From NCBI GenBank assembly GCA_938041035.1, contig CALHYX010000004.1, forward strand, positions 1 through 64,000: a stretch of 64,000 nt of DNA, given 5' to 3'. The DNA comes from an uncultured Acidimicrobiales bacterium. Its GTDB lineage: Bacteria > Actinomycetota > Acidimicrobiia > Acidimicrobiales > SHLQ01. Within the stretch, counting starts at the first letter, position 1. Each line of letters opens with the position of its first letter. The position numbers and the translations under genes are program-made. Below, piece after piece: positions 25,058 to 33,336 of this stretch. Below the pieces are notes generated by a model. The model was not told where the DNA came from and made no database searches. It saw only the letters and a program-made list of their open reading frames with translations.

Positions 25058-26959
25058 CTACGGCTCGATCAACCCGGGGGCCTGAAACACGTCGAGCGTT
25101 GCGAACAACGCCCGCACGATCTCGACATCACCCGTGACGGTGATCGAGCCGGCCTCGATCTCACCTTCGACGGTGGCGCCGCTCGCGTGGTCCATGAAGC
25201 GCTGGTAGGTGGCGCGGTCGATGGTGATCTCGGCAGCGGCGGCATCGTCTCGCTGGGCGGGCCGATGATGGATGGTCGCCGCTCCGACCCCGAGCACATG
25301 CCATTCGTCGAGGTCGGTGAAGTGCCAGTTGATGGTGGTGTCGGACCCGGTCCAGCGCTCCGGGTTGAACCGCACGCCCAGCAGGTCGAAGAGCTGTTCG
25401 GCCGTCGCCGCCACCAGGAGAAACCGGCCGGCACCGATGGGGCCCTCGGGTGAACCGTGGCGCAGCTCCTGGGCCCCCATGAGGTAGGCGTTGCGCCAGG
25501 TGCCGGACTCGGCCTGATAGCCGAGTTGCTCCAGCGCGTCGGCCTGGAGCTGACGGGCCTCGACGTTGGCGGGGTTGGCGAACACCGCGTGGTTCACCAG
25601 CTGGGCGACCCAGCGGTAGTCGCCGTCGGCAAAGGCGGCTCGGGCGATGCCCAGCACCGCGTCGACCCCGCCCATTGCCTCGACGTACCGCTCGGCCGAT
25701 TCCACGGGCGGCAACGGGTTGAGATTGGCCGGGTTGCCGTCGTACCAACCCAGGTAGCGGTTGTAGACCGACCGCACGTTGTGCGACACGGTGCCGTAGT
25801 ACCCCTGGACATGCGACTCGTTGGCGAACGCGGCGGGCAGCGTGAGCTCTTCGGCGATCTCCATCGGCCGGTAACCCTGATTGGCGAGCCGCATCGTCTG
25901 ATCGTGCATCCAGCGGTACACATCGCGCTGCAGGGCGAGAAACCGCTTCACGTCGTCCTGGCCGAAGCGGGGCCAGTGATGGCTGGCGAACATGATCTGG
26001 GTGGTATCGCCCCACATCTCCAACGCCTCGTGGATGTATTTGCTCCACGCCAGTGCGTTGCGGGTCTGAGCACCACGAATCGGATACAGATTGTGGATGT
26101 TGTGCGAGCAGTTCTCGGCCATGCACAGCAGGCCGAGATCGGGGAAGTGAAAGTTCATCTCCGCCGGCGCCTCGGCGTCCGGAGTGTTCTGGAAGACGAC
26201 GCGGAGGCCGTCGATAACCAACTCCTCGCCCGTTTCCGACACCGTCTCGGTCGGAGCGATCAGGTCGGACAGATACAGCGGAATCGCCTGGCCGAGCCCG
26301 ACGTCGACCTGGCCCCGGACGCCGGTTGGCAGGAACGGTCCGAACTGATAGCTCGCCCGCCGGCCCATGATCGGCCCGGCGATGACGTTCTCGCTGACCA
26401 CTTCCTCGAGGAAGCCGATGGGAGCGATGATGCGGACATCGCCGGCGTCGACAGCTTCCTGGGTGGTTACGCCGAGGACGCCGCCGAAGTGGTCGAGGTG
26501 ACTGTGGGTGTAGATCACCGCCGTGACCGGTCGCTCGCCGAGCGTGCGATTGGCGAGCTCGAGACAGGCGGCGGCGGTCGGCGCGGTGGTGAGCGGATCG
26601 ATGATGACCCAGCCCTTCTCACCCGCCAGAAAGGTGATGTTCGAGATGTCGTAGCCGCGGGCCTGCCAGCAGCCGTCGGCCACCTCGAAGAGGCCGTGGA
26701 TCGCGTTCAACTTGCCCTGGCGCCAGAGGCCGGGGTGCACCGTGTCCGGTGCCGGGTCGTCGGTCCGCAGGAAGTCGTGGCCGGCGGTGTCCCACACCGG
26801 GTGATCGCCGATGGTGATGCGACCGGTCTCGTGGGTGGCGAGCAGGCCGCGTGACGCCCGCTCGTGGTCGCCCGGGTCGTCGAAGGAGAAGGTGACCGCG
26901 GCATTGGCGGCTGCGGTCTCCGCGGTGGCGGCTTTTGGCTGGTCGGGTTGGTCGCTCAT
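25058..26959 (-). CDS. Alkyl/aryl sulfatase of the metallo-beta-lactamase fold
   Basis: A 633-residue enzyme similar to SdsA1-type alkylsulfatases, which hydrolyse primary or secondary alkyl sulfates to alcohol and sulfate. The zinc motif YTHSHLDHFGG is near residue 160. The dimerisation region and further ligands lie in LCMAENCSHNIHNLYPIRG. The C-terminal about 120 residues form an SCP2-like domain that recruits the aliphatic chain. There is no clear signal peptide, so it is probably cytoplasmic. AAGGGG precedes the ATG. It could supply sulfate or carbon from surfactants. Confidence 0.92.
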   Translation of the reverse strand: MSDQPDQPKAATAETAAANAAVTFSFDDPGDHERASRGLLATHETGRITIGDHPVWDTAGHDFLRTDDPAPDTVHPGLWRQGKLNAIHGLFEVADGCWQARGYDISNITFLAGEKGWVIIDPLTTAPTAAACLELANRTLGERPVTAVIYTHSHLDHFGGVLGVTTQEAVDAGDVRIIAPIGFLEEVVSENVIAGPIMGRRASYQFGPFLPTGVRGQVDVGLGQAIPLYLSDLIAPTETVSETGEELVIDGLRVVFQNTPDAEAPAEMNFHFPDLGLLCMAENCSHNIHNLYPIRGAQTRNALAWSKYIHEALEMWGDTTQIMFASHHWPRFGQDDVKRFLALQRDVYRWMHDQTMRLANQGYRPMEIAEELTLPAAFANESHVQGYYGTVSHNVRSVYNRYLGWYDGNPANLNPLPPVESAERYVEAMGGVDAVLGIARAAFADGDYRWVAQLVNHAVFANPANVEARQLQADALEQLGYQAESGTWRNAYLMGAQELRHGSPEGPIGAGRFLLVAATAEQLFDLLGVRFNPERWTGSDTTINWHFTDLDEWHVLGVGAATIHHRPAQRDDAAAAEITIDRATYQRFMDHASGATVEGEIEAGSITVTGDVEIVRALFATLDVFQAPGLIEP

Positions 26960-27042
26960 CGCCCCTTGGCTTAGCAGACGAGCGCTTGGGGCCCTAAGGC
27001 CGCTCGCGGGCCCGTCGTCTGCCGGGCGGTGGCCTTCGAGCG

Positions 27043-28206
27043 CTACGGAACGGGCAGGATCGGTCCGAGCGGCAAGGGAGCCGGTAGTCGGGTGCGGATC
27101 TGAGCGGTGGCGAAGTCCGGACTGGGATCCAGCGCTGTTTCCTCGATCGTGGCGTGCACCCGGATGGCCGCTCGACCAATCCGCAGGGGGGCGCCGCTGG
27201 CCGCCGTTTCCAGCTCGACCCGCGTTTGGCCTTCGCAGGCCACGGTGCGCCCCGCCACTCGCTGGTTCGTTTCGCCGCGAGCGAACTGCACGATGCGGGC
27301 TATCACGGTCACCGTGGCGGGCGAACTGCAGCGAACCTGGACGAAGAAGCGCAACTCGCCGTCGATCACCCGGCGCCGCACGTGGTCGATCGCGATGTCG
27401 TTGCCATCGACGCGATTCCCCGGGGGTAGGCCGGCCTTCACCCGAATGGCCGCGGTCGAGGTGAGCTTCGCCGTATCGATCCCGTCGGACACCCGCAGCT
27501 CGACCTTCACGTCGTACAGGCCTCGATCGATTCGGCGGTCGCCGACGAGAGGAACCACCACGCGGTGCGGCTCACCGGGTATGCATCGAACGACCCCGGT
27601 ACCGGCCGTGAGCCGCGGGATGGCGATCGTCACCACCACCTCGACCTCTTCCGCGGGGCATTCCACCGCCACCGTGGCTGCCCAGGTGGTCATCGACAGA
27701 ACCCGGCCGGTCGCCTGCGGCGGCGGGTTCGGCCCGATGGTGGGGTCGAACCCGATCGGTGCGAGTACAAGAGTGCTGAAATCCGGCACCGGGCTTGCGT
27801 CGGGGTGGACGACGAATCCGATCGCACAGCTCACTGCTGCGCAGTCCACGGGGTTCCCGGACAGGCTGAACTCGCGCCGGACCTGGAACCGCAGGGAGGC
27901 GGAACCCGACGCATCGGTAGGGCCGCCGAGCAGGCCACCGGTGCCCAGGTCGCACGTCATGAACAGATCGGCGGCATCCGCCGGTGGATCGGACAGACAC
28001 TGGGCGACCGACCACAACAAACCGGGAGCGAAGCCCGTCGCTTCGACCGTCACCGAGTCGCCGTCGGCCAGGCCGGTGGCCGGCGTAATCGCCACGGCCG
28101 GTTCGGCCGCAGCCGGCTCGGCGGTGACGGCGAGTCCGGCTGCAGCGACCGCAACCACCAACAACAGTCGACAGCTGACGAGGGTCGATCGCGCGTGCGT
28201 CATCAT
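27043..28206 (-). CDS. Secreted protein with neocarzinostatin-fold domain (paralogue 1)
   Basis: A 387-residue secreted protein. An N-terminal signal peptide (hydrophobic LLLVVAVAAAGLAV, cleavage near AAAEP) is followed by a neocarzinostatin-type domain (residues about 35-150). That domain has VAITPATGLADGDSVTVEA, four cysteines in AQC, MTC, VDC and VSC that match the two family disulfides, and TDASGSASL. A second half of about 230 residues has two beta-sandwich-like units, each with a Cys pair (AVEC..RC and QVRC..VAC), shared with the two downstream paralogues. No chromophore-synthesis genes are near, so antibiotic binding is not implied. GGAGGA precedes the ATG at 28206. Confidence 0.82.
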   Translation of the reverse strand: MMTHARSTLVSCRLLLVVAVAAAGLAVTAEPAAAEPAVAITPATGLADGDSVTVEATGFAPGLLWSVAQCLSDPPADAADLFMTCDLGTGGLLGGPTDASGSASLRFQVRREFSLSGNPVDCAAVSCAIGFVVHPDASPVPDFSTLVLAPIGFDPTIGPNPPPQATGRVLSMTTWAATVAVECPAEEVEVVVTIAIPRLTAGTGVVRCIPGEPHRVVVPLVGDRRIDRGLYDVKVELRVSDGIDTAKLTSTAAIRVKAGLPPGNRVDGNDIAIDHVRRRVIDGELRFFVQVRCSSPATVTVIARIVQFARGETNQRVAGRTVACEGQTRVELETAASGAPLRIGRAAIRVHATIEETALDPSPDFATAQIRTRLPAPLPLGPILPVP

Positions 28207-28277
28207 CGGTCTCCTCCACTTCCCCTCGATGCCGACTGCAACTCGACGCCGCATTCAGCCTCGCAGTTCGGCTGCGC

Positions 28278-28889
28278 TCAGTCCAGAGCCTGTCGGGCGG
28301 CGGCCAGGTGCTCAGCGGTGAGCGGGGTCAGGCGGCGGGTTTCGGGGTTGACACACGCCCGCCACAGCATGTCGGCGTTCATTCCTGCGAGGCCCTTGTA
28401 GTGACGCGACTCGACCCGGGTGGCGTTGCGCTCGCGAAGCTGGGCGATCACGTGATCGCGACCCTCGGGTGAATAGGCGAACACCGGCTCATCGAGCTCG
28501 GCACAGTTCACCGAGAACGACGGCGCCCGCACCGTGAAGAGTCGGCCGGCCTCGATCACGTTCGGCATCGCCCTTGCGATCAGGGCCAGCAGCAGGGCTT
28601 TGGCATGTACGCCGTCGACATCGGCGTCGGTGAGCAGAATGATGCGGGCGTAGGGAACGTGGTGCGGGTCGAACTCCTCGGACCGGTTGCGGTCGAGTCG
28701 TCGGACGATCTCGTCGACTCGGGCGTTCGCCGCGACTTCGGCATCGGTGGCCCGCACGACATTCATGGGCTTGCCCTGCACGGCGTACACGAACTGGGCC
28801 TTGGGGTCACAGACGTTTGCCACCGCATCGGCGGCCGATACGCCCTCGACGACGAACAGTTCGTGATCGGGGTTCTCCAGCGACGGCAT
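28278..28889 (-). CDS. Stand-alone GyrB-like Toprim domain protein
   Basis: A 203-residue protein equal to only the Toprim and C-terminal part of a type II topoisomerase B subunit. It begins at LFVVEGVSAADAV (gyrase-like LFIVEGDSAGG, with the metal-binding Glu), then AVQGKPMNVV, and RIILLTDADVDGVHAKALLL with the DxDxDG metal motif. It ends with HYKGLAGMNADMLWRACVNPETRRL, the gyrase tail signature. The ATPase and transducer domains are absent, and no A subunit is nearby. The frame is open and catalytic residues are intact. The ATG at 28889 lacks a ribosome site and follows the frameshifted paralogue by 11 bp. It is either a remnant or a domesticated small nucleic-acid enzyme. Confidence 0.75.
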   Translation of the reverse strand: MPSLENPDHELFVVEGVSAADAVANVCDPKAQFVYAVQGKPMNVVRATDAEVAANARVDEIVRRLDRNRSEEFDPHHVPYARIILLTDADVDGVHAKALLLALIARAMPNVIEAGRLFTVRAPSFSVNCAELDEPVFAYSPEGRDHVIAQLRERNATRVESRHYKGLAGMNADMLWRACVNPETRRLTPLTAEHLAAARQALD

Positions 28890-28900
28890 CGTCGCCGAAA

Positions 28901-30080
28901 CTAGGCCGCAGGCGCCGCCGGGATCGGGATTGGCAAACGAGTACGCCGCCACGCGCTGGCCACATCCATCGGCGCTCGGCCCTGCGGGGTCGGGGCGGCA
29001 GTCACCGAGATCATCGCCCGACCGGCGATCAGGCCTTCATCCAACGGGCTACCGAGACTCAGCTCGACCCGGGTATCGCCGTCGCACGGTTGGTTGCCGC
29101 CGCCCAGCACCCGGTGTTGGCGCCGACCGATCAGTTGCGTCACCGAGATCGACACGCCCACGGTGATCTGGCGGCGGCACGTGACATCGACGAAGAACCG
29201 AACCTCATCATCGATGACCCGGCGGCGCACCGCGTTGATCGTGATCGACTCGCTCGGCCGGTCGACGCGCGGTGGTGGCGCGGCGATTGCGGCAATCTCC
29301 TGCTCGTGGCGCACCGAGCTGCTGTCGAGCTCGTCTCTGATGATGGCCTCGACGACCACGTTTGCGTCTCCGACGCGGAGCCGGGGCCCGCCGGCGATCG
29401 GCACAAGGCGGTTCTGCCCGCCGGCGTGGCAGTCGAAGGTGTCGAAGCCGGCCAGCAGGGTGTCGTAGCGGCCGTTCTGGACCGCGGTTTGGGTGACGTC
29501 GACGGACAGGTTCACCGCGGCCGCTTCGCTACAGGTCACGCGGACCCGGGCCATCCAGGTCGACACCGTGAGGACCCTGCACAGAGACCTCGGGCGCCAC
29601 ATTGGCCGGCACCGTTGGGTCAAAGCTGATGTCGGCCACGGCGAAGTCGGTGGCCATGTCGGTCAGGGAGCCGCCCGGTGGCAGGGTGGCGGCGGCGACG
29701 ATGCATTGCTGAGGTTCGGCGCAGTCGATGGGCTCACCGCCGACCTCGATCATGCGACGCAGCAACAGCTCGGCCGATGCATCGCCGGTGGCATCGGTCC
29801 GTCCAATGGCGGCGATCGAGGTGTCGCACGCGGCCAATGTGAGGCTTGTGAGGGCGGTAGACGCGTCGCAGACGGTGACGCCGAACGACCGGGATGGCTC
29901 GAATCCAGTCGCCGTAATCGCGACCTCGGTGCCATCTACGAGGTCCTGGGACGGGGAAACGCTGATTGTGGGCTCAGCCATCGCCGGCGCAGCCATTGCC
30001 AGCGACGACGCGATCAGCGCCGCCGCGGTGAGCAGCATGCTCGCTCGACGCGTCGAACGTTGGACGGCCAGTGGACTCAT
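28901..30080 (-). pseudogene. Secreted neocarzinostatin-fold protein (paralogue 2), frameshifted
   Basis: Two adjacent frames together match the layout of paralogue 1. The N-terminal half (30080 to about 29580) has a signal peptide (MLLTAAALIASSLAMAAPAMA) and a neocarzinostatin-type domain with the four expected cysteines. The C-terminal half (about 29580 to 28901) begins VLTVSTWMARVRVTC and closely resembles paralogue 3. The join lies near 29574-29585, where the reading frame moves forward by one nucleotide around GTGCAGGGTCC. This may be a real inactivating indel, a sequencing error or +1 frameshifting. GGGGGAGAC precedes the ATG at 30080. Confidence 0.75.
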
Positions 30081-30164
30081 GTCTCCCCCTTCGTCCGACC
30101 ACTGTCGGACAGGAGTGACACGGGTGGGCGCTACGGCCCAAGGGTCCGGTCGGACCCGCCGTTT

Positions 30165-31022
30165 CTACGAACCCGGAGCCGCCGGGATGGGTATCGGCAA
30201 TCGGGTACGGCGCCGGGCGCTGGCCACATCGGTCGGAGCTGGATCCGGCCCGGCCGGATGGGCCGTGATCGATACCATCGCCCGCCCGGAGTCGAGTCCC
30301 TGGCCTTCGGCGAACGCGCGTTCAATCTCAACGATCTGGGTCCCGATGCAGGGCAGACCGCCGCTGGCCAGCAGGAGGTGTTGGTCACGCCCGATCAGCT
30401 GGGTGACCGACAGGGTCATTACGAGGTCGATCTGTTGCTCACACACCACGTTGACGAAGAACCGCACCTCGTTGTCGATGATCCGACGCCGGAGGGCTCC
30501 GATGGTGATCGTGTCGCTGGGTCGGTTGATTCTTGGCGGCGGCGCCTGGGTCACCAGGACTCGTCCGGCGAAGTTTGGCGCGCCGGTGTTGGGGCCGTCA
30601 CCGACGGAGGCACTGATGATTGCGGTTGCCTCGCCCACCCGGAGCCGGGCTGACCCATCCAGACCGACGAGACGATTCTGGGCGCCGGGCCCGCAGGCGA
30701 AAGAGTCGTCGCCTTCGAAGCTGGTGTCGTAACGGCCGTTCTGGGCCGCCGTTTGGCGCACCTCGACGGCCAGGCTGATCTCTGCCGGCTCGCTGCACGT
30801 CACGCGCACCCGCGTCGCCCAGGTCGACACGGCCAACACCTCCACCTCGATGCCCGGTGCATCGTTGGCCGGGGCGTTCGGATCCTGTGCCGCCGAGGGG
30901 CCAGCGAGGGCGAGGGACGAAACGATGAGCGCCAACGCGGTGACCAGCATCGCCGCTCGATGGGCGACTCCCCGACGAGCGGGATCAGGCCATTTACGGC
31001 GCCGCCGTCCGAACAAACCCAT
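30165..31022 (-). CDS. Secreted paralogue 3, lacking the neocarzinostatin domain
   Basis: A 285-residue secreted protein with a basic N-terminus (GRRRRK), a hydrophobic segment MLVTALALIVSSLALAG and cleavage near SAAQD. The mature part corresponds only to the second half of paralogues 1 and 2: VSTWATRVRVTCSEPAEIS, then GRYDTSFEGDDSFACG, then RRRIIDNEVRFFVNVVC and a final LPIPIPAAPGS. Similarity to paralogue 2 is high across this region, indicating recent duplication with loss of the neocarzinostatin domain. GGAGG precedes the ATG at 31022. It is the first gene of the array. Function unknown; a secreted binding or adhesion module is possible. Confidence 0.8.
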   Translation of the reverse strand: MGLFGRRRRKWPDPARRGVAHRAAMLVTALALIVSSLALAGPSAAQDPNAPANDAPGIEVEVLAVSTWATRVRVTCSEPAEISLAVEVRQTAAQNGRYDTSFEGDDSFACGPGAQNRLVGLDGSARLRVGEATAIISASVGDGPNTGAPNFAGRVLVTQAPPPRINRPSDTITIGALRRRIIDNEVRFFVNVVCEQQIDLVMTLSVTQLIGRDQHLLLASGGLPCIGTQIVEIERAFAEGQGLDSGRAMVSITAHPAGPDPAPTDVASARRRTRLPIPIPAAPGS

Positions 31023-31131
31023 GATGATCCTCCGTCTGTCTCGCCTGGCCCGAAGCGCAGCCATTGTCACACGGGCGCCGGGCTGATCGGCGCAGCGCAT
31101 GGCGTCCGCGATGGGATCGCGCTGGAAGGGG

Positions 31132-33285
31132 TCAACTCCCCCAGAGGGCCGCAACGCCGTTGTCGACCTCGTCGACCACGGTGACCGACGTCAACTCGAG
31201 CAGGAGCTCGTCGGCGGTCGCCTGCTGGGGCGAGCTCCCCCACTCGTGGAATGCGCTGCGAACCGGCTCGAGAAAGCGCGAGACCGGTGCCAACTGGTAG
31301 TCGTCATCGCGGCCGTAGCGCCGGGTGTGATAGCGCAGCGGAAAGCTGATGTTGAGCACGTCGCGCGCCCGAGTCATCGCCACGTACAGGAGCCGGCGTT
31401 CCTCCTCCAGACCGTCGGAGTCGGACAACGCCATGTCGGCGGGCAGGTTGCCGTCGGCGGCATGAATGAGGTGCACCGCTTCCCATTCGCAGCCTTTGGC
31501 CGAGTGGATGGTCGACAGCGTGATCCAGTCGTCGTCGACATGGGGTGGCCCGGCGAGATCGCTCGACCGGTCGGGTGGGTCGAGGGTTACCTCGGTGAGG
31601 AACCGGCTCCGGTCGTGGTAGGCGCCGGCGGTGGTCTGGAGCTGTTCAAGATCGCCGAGGCGAACCACCGAATCCGGATACCGGCGTGGAAATACCATGG
31701 CGAAGAACCGCAGGAGCCGTTCGATCTGCTCGGCCGGGGTGAGATCGCCAACCTCGCAATCAGCCATGGCTTCGCGCAGCTCGGTGACCCCGTCGGCGGC
31801 CGCGGGCGGCACCTGGGGCGGCGAGGACAAGAAGCGATCGAGCGCCTCGGGCTCACCGTCGGCGATCCCGAGCGAGTCGGCGATGCGCTTGGTGGTGGCA
31901 GGGCCGACACCCTCCAGCATCCCTAGGACCCGATACCAGGCGAGCTGGTCCGACGGATTGTCGAGCACCCGCAGCGCAGCGAGAAGATCCTTCACGTGCG
32001 CTGCCTCGAGGAACTTCAACCCGCCGAACTTCACGTACGGAATGTCGCGCCGCGCCAGTTCGAGTTCGAGATGATCGCTGTGGTGATTCGCCCGGTACAG
32101 CACCGCCTGTTGCCGCAGATCCACGCCCTCCTCGCGCAGCGCCAGAATCTGGTCGCACACCAGGTTCGATTGGGCGGCCTCGTCGTGCGCGGTGATCAGC
32201 TCGGGCTGCCGACCGCCGTCTCGCTCGGTCCACAGCCTTTTGGCGATGTGGACGTCGGATTCGGCCAACATGGCGTTGGCGGCGTGCAGGATCTGCGGCG
32301 TCGACCGGTAGTTCTGCTCGAGCTTGGTGGTGACCGCCCCCTCGAAACGCTCGGCGAAAGCCCACAGGTTGGCCACGGTCGCCGCCCGGAACCCGTAGAT
32401 CGCCTGAGCGTCGTCGCCGACGACGGTGACCTGGGTGGTCGGCCCGGTCGTGCCGAACACGATGTCGGACTGCAACGCGTTGGTGTCCTGGTACTCGTCG
32501 ACGAGAATATGGTCGAACAGCGTCCGCAGATGCGGCCCGACCTCGGGTGAGGCGACCAGCGCCCGCCAAAAGAGCAAAAGGTCGTCGTAATCGAGGACCT
32601 GGTGGGCCCGCTTGCGCTCGGTGTAGGCGGCGAAGACCCCGCGGAGGTCGTCGATGTGGGGCCGTAGCCACGGGTAGGACTCGTCGAGCATCTGGGTGAG
32701 CGGTGCCTGACTGTTCACCATGCGCGAGTACAGCGCGGCGATGGTCTGCTTCTTCGGGAATCGGCTCCGCCGTTCGGCCAGGCCGAGTTCGGCGCGCACG
32801 ATGCCGATGAGGTCGGCGGCATCGGCGGGGTCGAGCACGGTGAACCCGGCCGGCAAGCCGATGCTCGGGCCGAGTCGGCGCAACAATCGATTGGCGACCG
32901 AATGGAACGTGCCGCCCCAGATCTGGGTCGCCCGCTGGTGGTCGGTCATCGAACCGACGCGAGAGATCAGTTCGGCCGCGCTTCGCCGGGTGAATGTGAG
33001 GAGCAGAATGCGGTCGGGGTTGGCCCCCTCGTCGATCAGTCGCCCGACGCGGGCGACAAGGGTGCGGGTCTTTCCGGTGCCGGCGCCGGCGACGATCAGC
33101 AACGGAGCGCCGTCGTGTTCGACCGCGGCTCGCTGATCGGGGTTCAGTCCCCGGGCCCAGCGCGGTGGTAAGGCCTCGTCGGCGGTGGGGTTCGTGTCGC
33201 TGCTGTCGATGTCGGGCGCCGACAGCACCGTTGCGGTGGCGGTGACGGGAACGGATGGGGCGATGGGGGAAGCGGCAGCGAACAT
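31132..33285 (-). CDS. UvrD/PcrA-type superfamily 1 DNA helicase
   Basis: A 717-residue 3'-5' SF1A helicase. In order: an about 45-residue N-terminal extension, motif Q (LNPDQRAAV), Walker A (VAGAGTGKTRTL, residues about 65-76), motif Ia (LLTFTRRSAAEL), motif II (HILVDEYQDTN), motif III (VTVVGDDAQAIYGFR), motif IV region (EQNYRSTP), motif V (LSTIHSAKGCEWEAVHL) and motif VI (LYVAMTRARD). No HRDC or nuclease domain follows, unlike UvrD2 or AdnA. It likely acts in DNA repair and replication restart. A TAGTAT box 7 nt before the ATG suggests a leaderless message. Confidence 0.93.
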   Translation of the reverse strand: MFAAASPIAPSVPVTATATVLSAPDIDSSDTNPTADEALPPRWARGLNPDQRAAVEHDGAPLLIVAGAGTGKTRTLVARVGRLIDEGANPDRILLLTFTRRSAAELISRVGSMTDHQRATQIWGGTFHSVANRLLRRLGPSIGLPAGFTVLDPADAADLIGIVRAELGLAERRSRFPKKQTIAALYSRMVNSQAPLTQMLDESYPWLRPHIDDLRGVFAAYTERKRAHQVLDYDDLLLFWRALVASPEVGPHLRTLFDHILVDEYQDTNALQSDIVFGTTGPTTQVTVVGDDAQAIYGFRAATVANLWAFAERFEGAVTTKLEQNYRSTPQILHAANAMLAESDVHIAKRLWTERDGGRQPELITAHDEAAQSNLVCDQILALREEGVDLRQQAVLYRANHHSDHLELELARRDIPYVKFGGLKFLEAAHVKDLLAALRVLDNPSDQLAWYRVLGMLEGVGPATTKRIADSLGIADGEPEALDRFLSSPPQVPPAAADGVTELREAMADCEVGDLTPAEQIERLLRFFAMVFPRRYPDSVVRLGDLEQLQTTAGAYHDRSRFLTEVTLDPPDRSSDLAGPPHVDDDWITLSTIHSAKGCEWEAVHLIHAADGNLPADMALSDSDGLEEERRLLYVAMTRARDVLNISFPLRYHTRRYGRDDDYQLAPVSRFLEPVRSAFHEWGSSPQQATADELLLELTSVTVVDEVDNGVAALWGS

Positions 33286-33292
33286 GCGTTCG

Positions 33293-33298
33293 ATACTA
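33293..33298 (-). promoter_or_regulatory. Candidate -10 box (TAGTAT) of the helicase gene, leaderless type
   Basis: TAGTAT on the minus strand lies 7 nt (CGAACGC) before the helicase ATG at 33285, which has no Shine-Dalgarno sequence. It lies in the 51-bp gap after the MaoC-type gene. Confidence 0.5.
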
Positions 33299-33336
33299 GC
33301 AACGCCCTCCGACGGTTAGCGAGGGTCGATTTGGCG

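Noticed and set aside
25457..26854. A 465-codon plus-strand frame opposite the alkylsulfatase
   Set aside because: Shadow of a gene with an intact zinc motif; no ribosome site and no recognisable domain.
28278..28889. Toprim gene considered as an OLD-type nuclease or part of a defence pair
   Set aside because: The sequence follows gyrase B signatures through the tail motif, not OLD family, and no ATPase or partner nuclease gene is adjacent.
27043..31022. Neocarzinostatin-type genes considered as part of an enediyne antibiotic cluster
   Set aside because: No enediyne polyketide synthase, tailoring or resistance genes occur nearby, and the proteins are fused to an unrelated C-terminal module.
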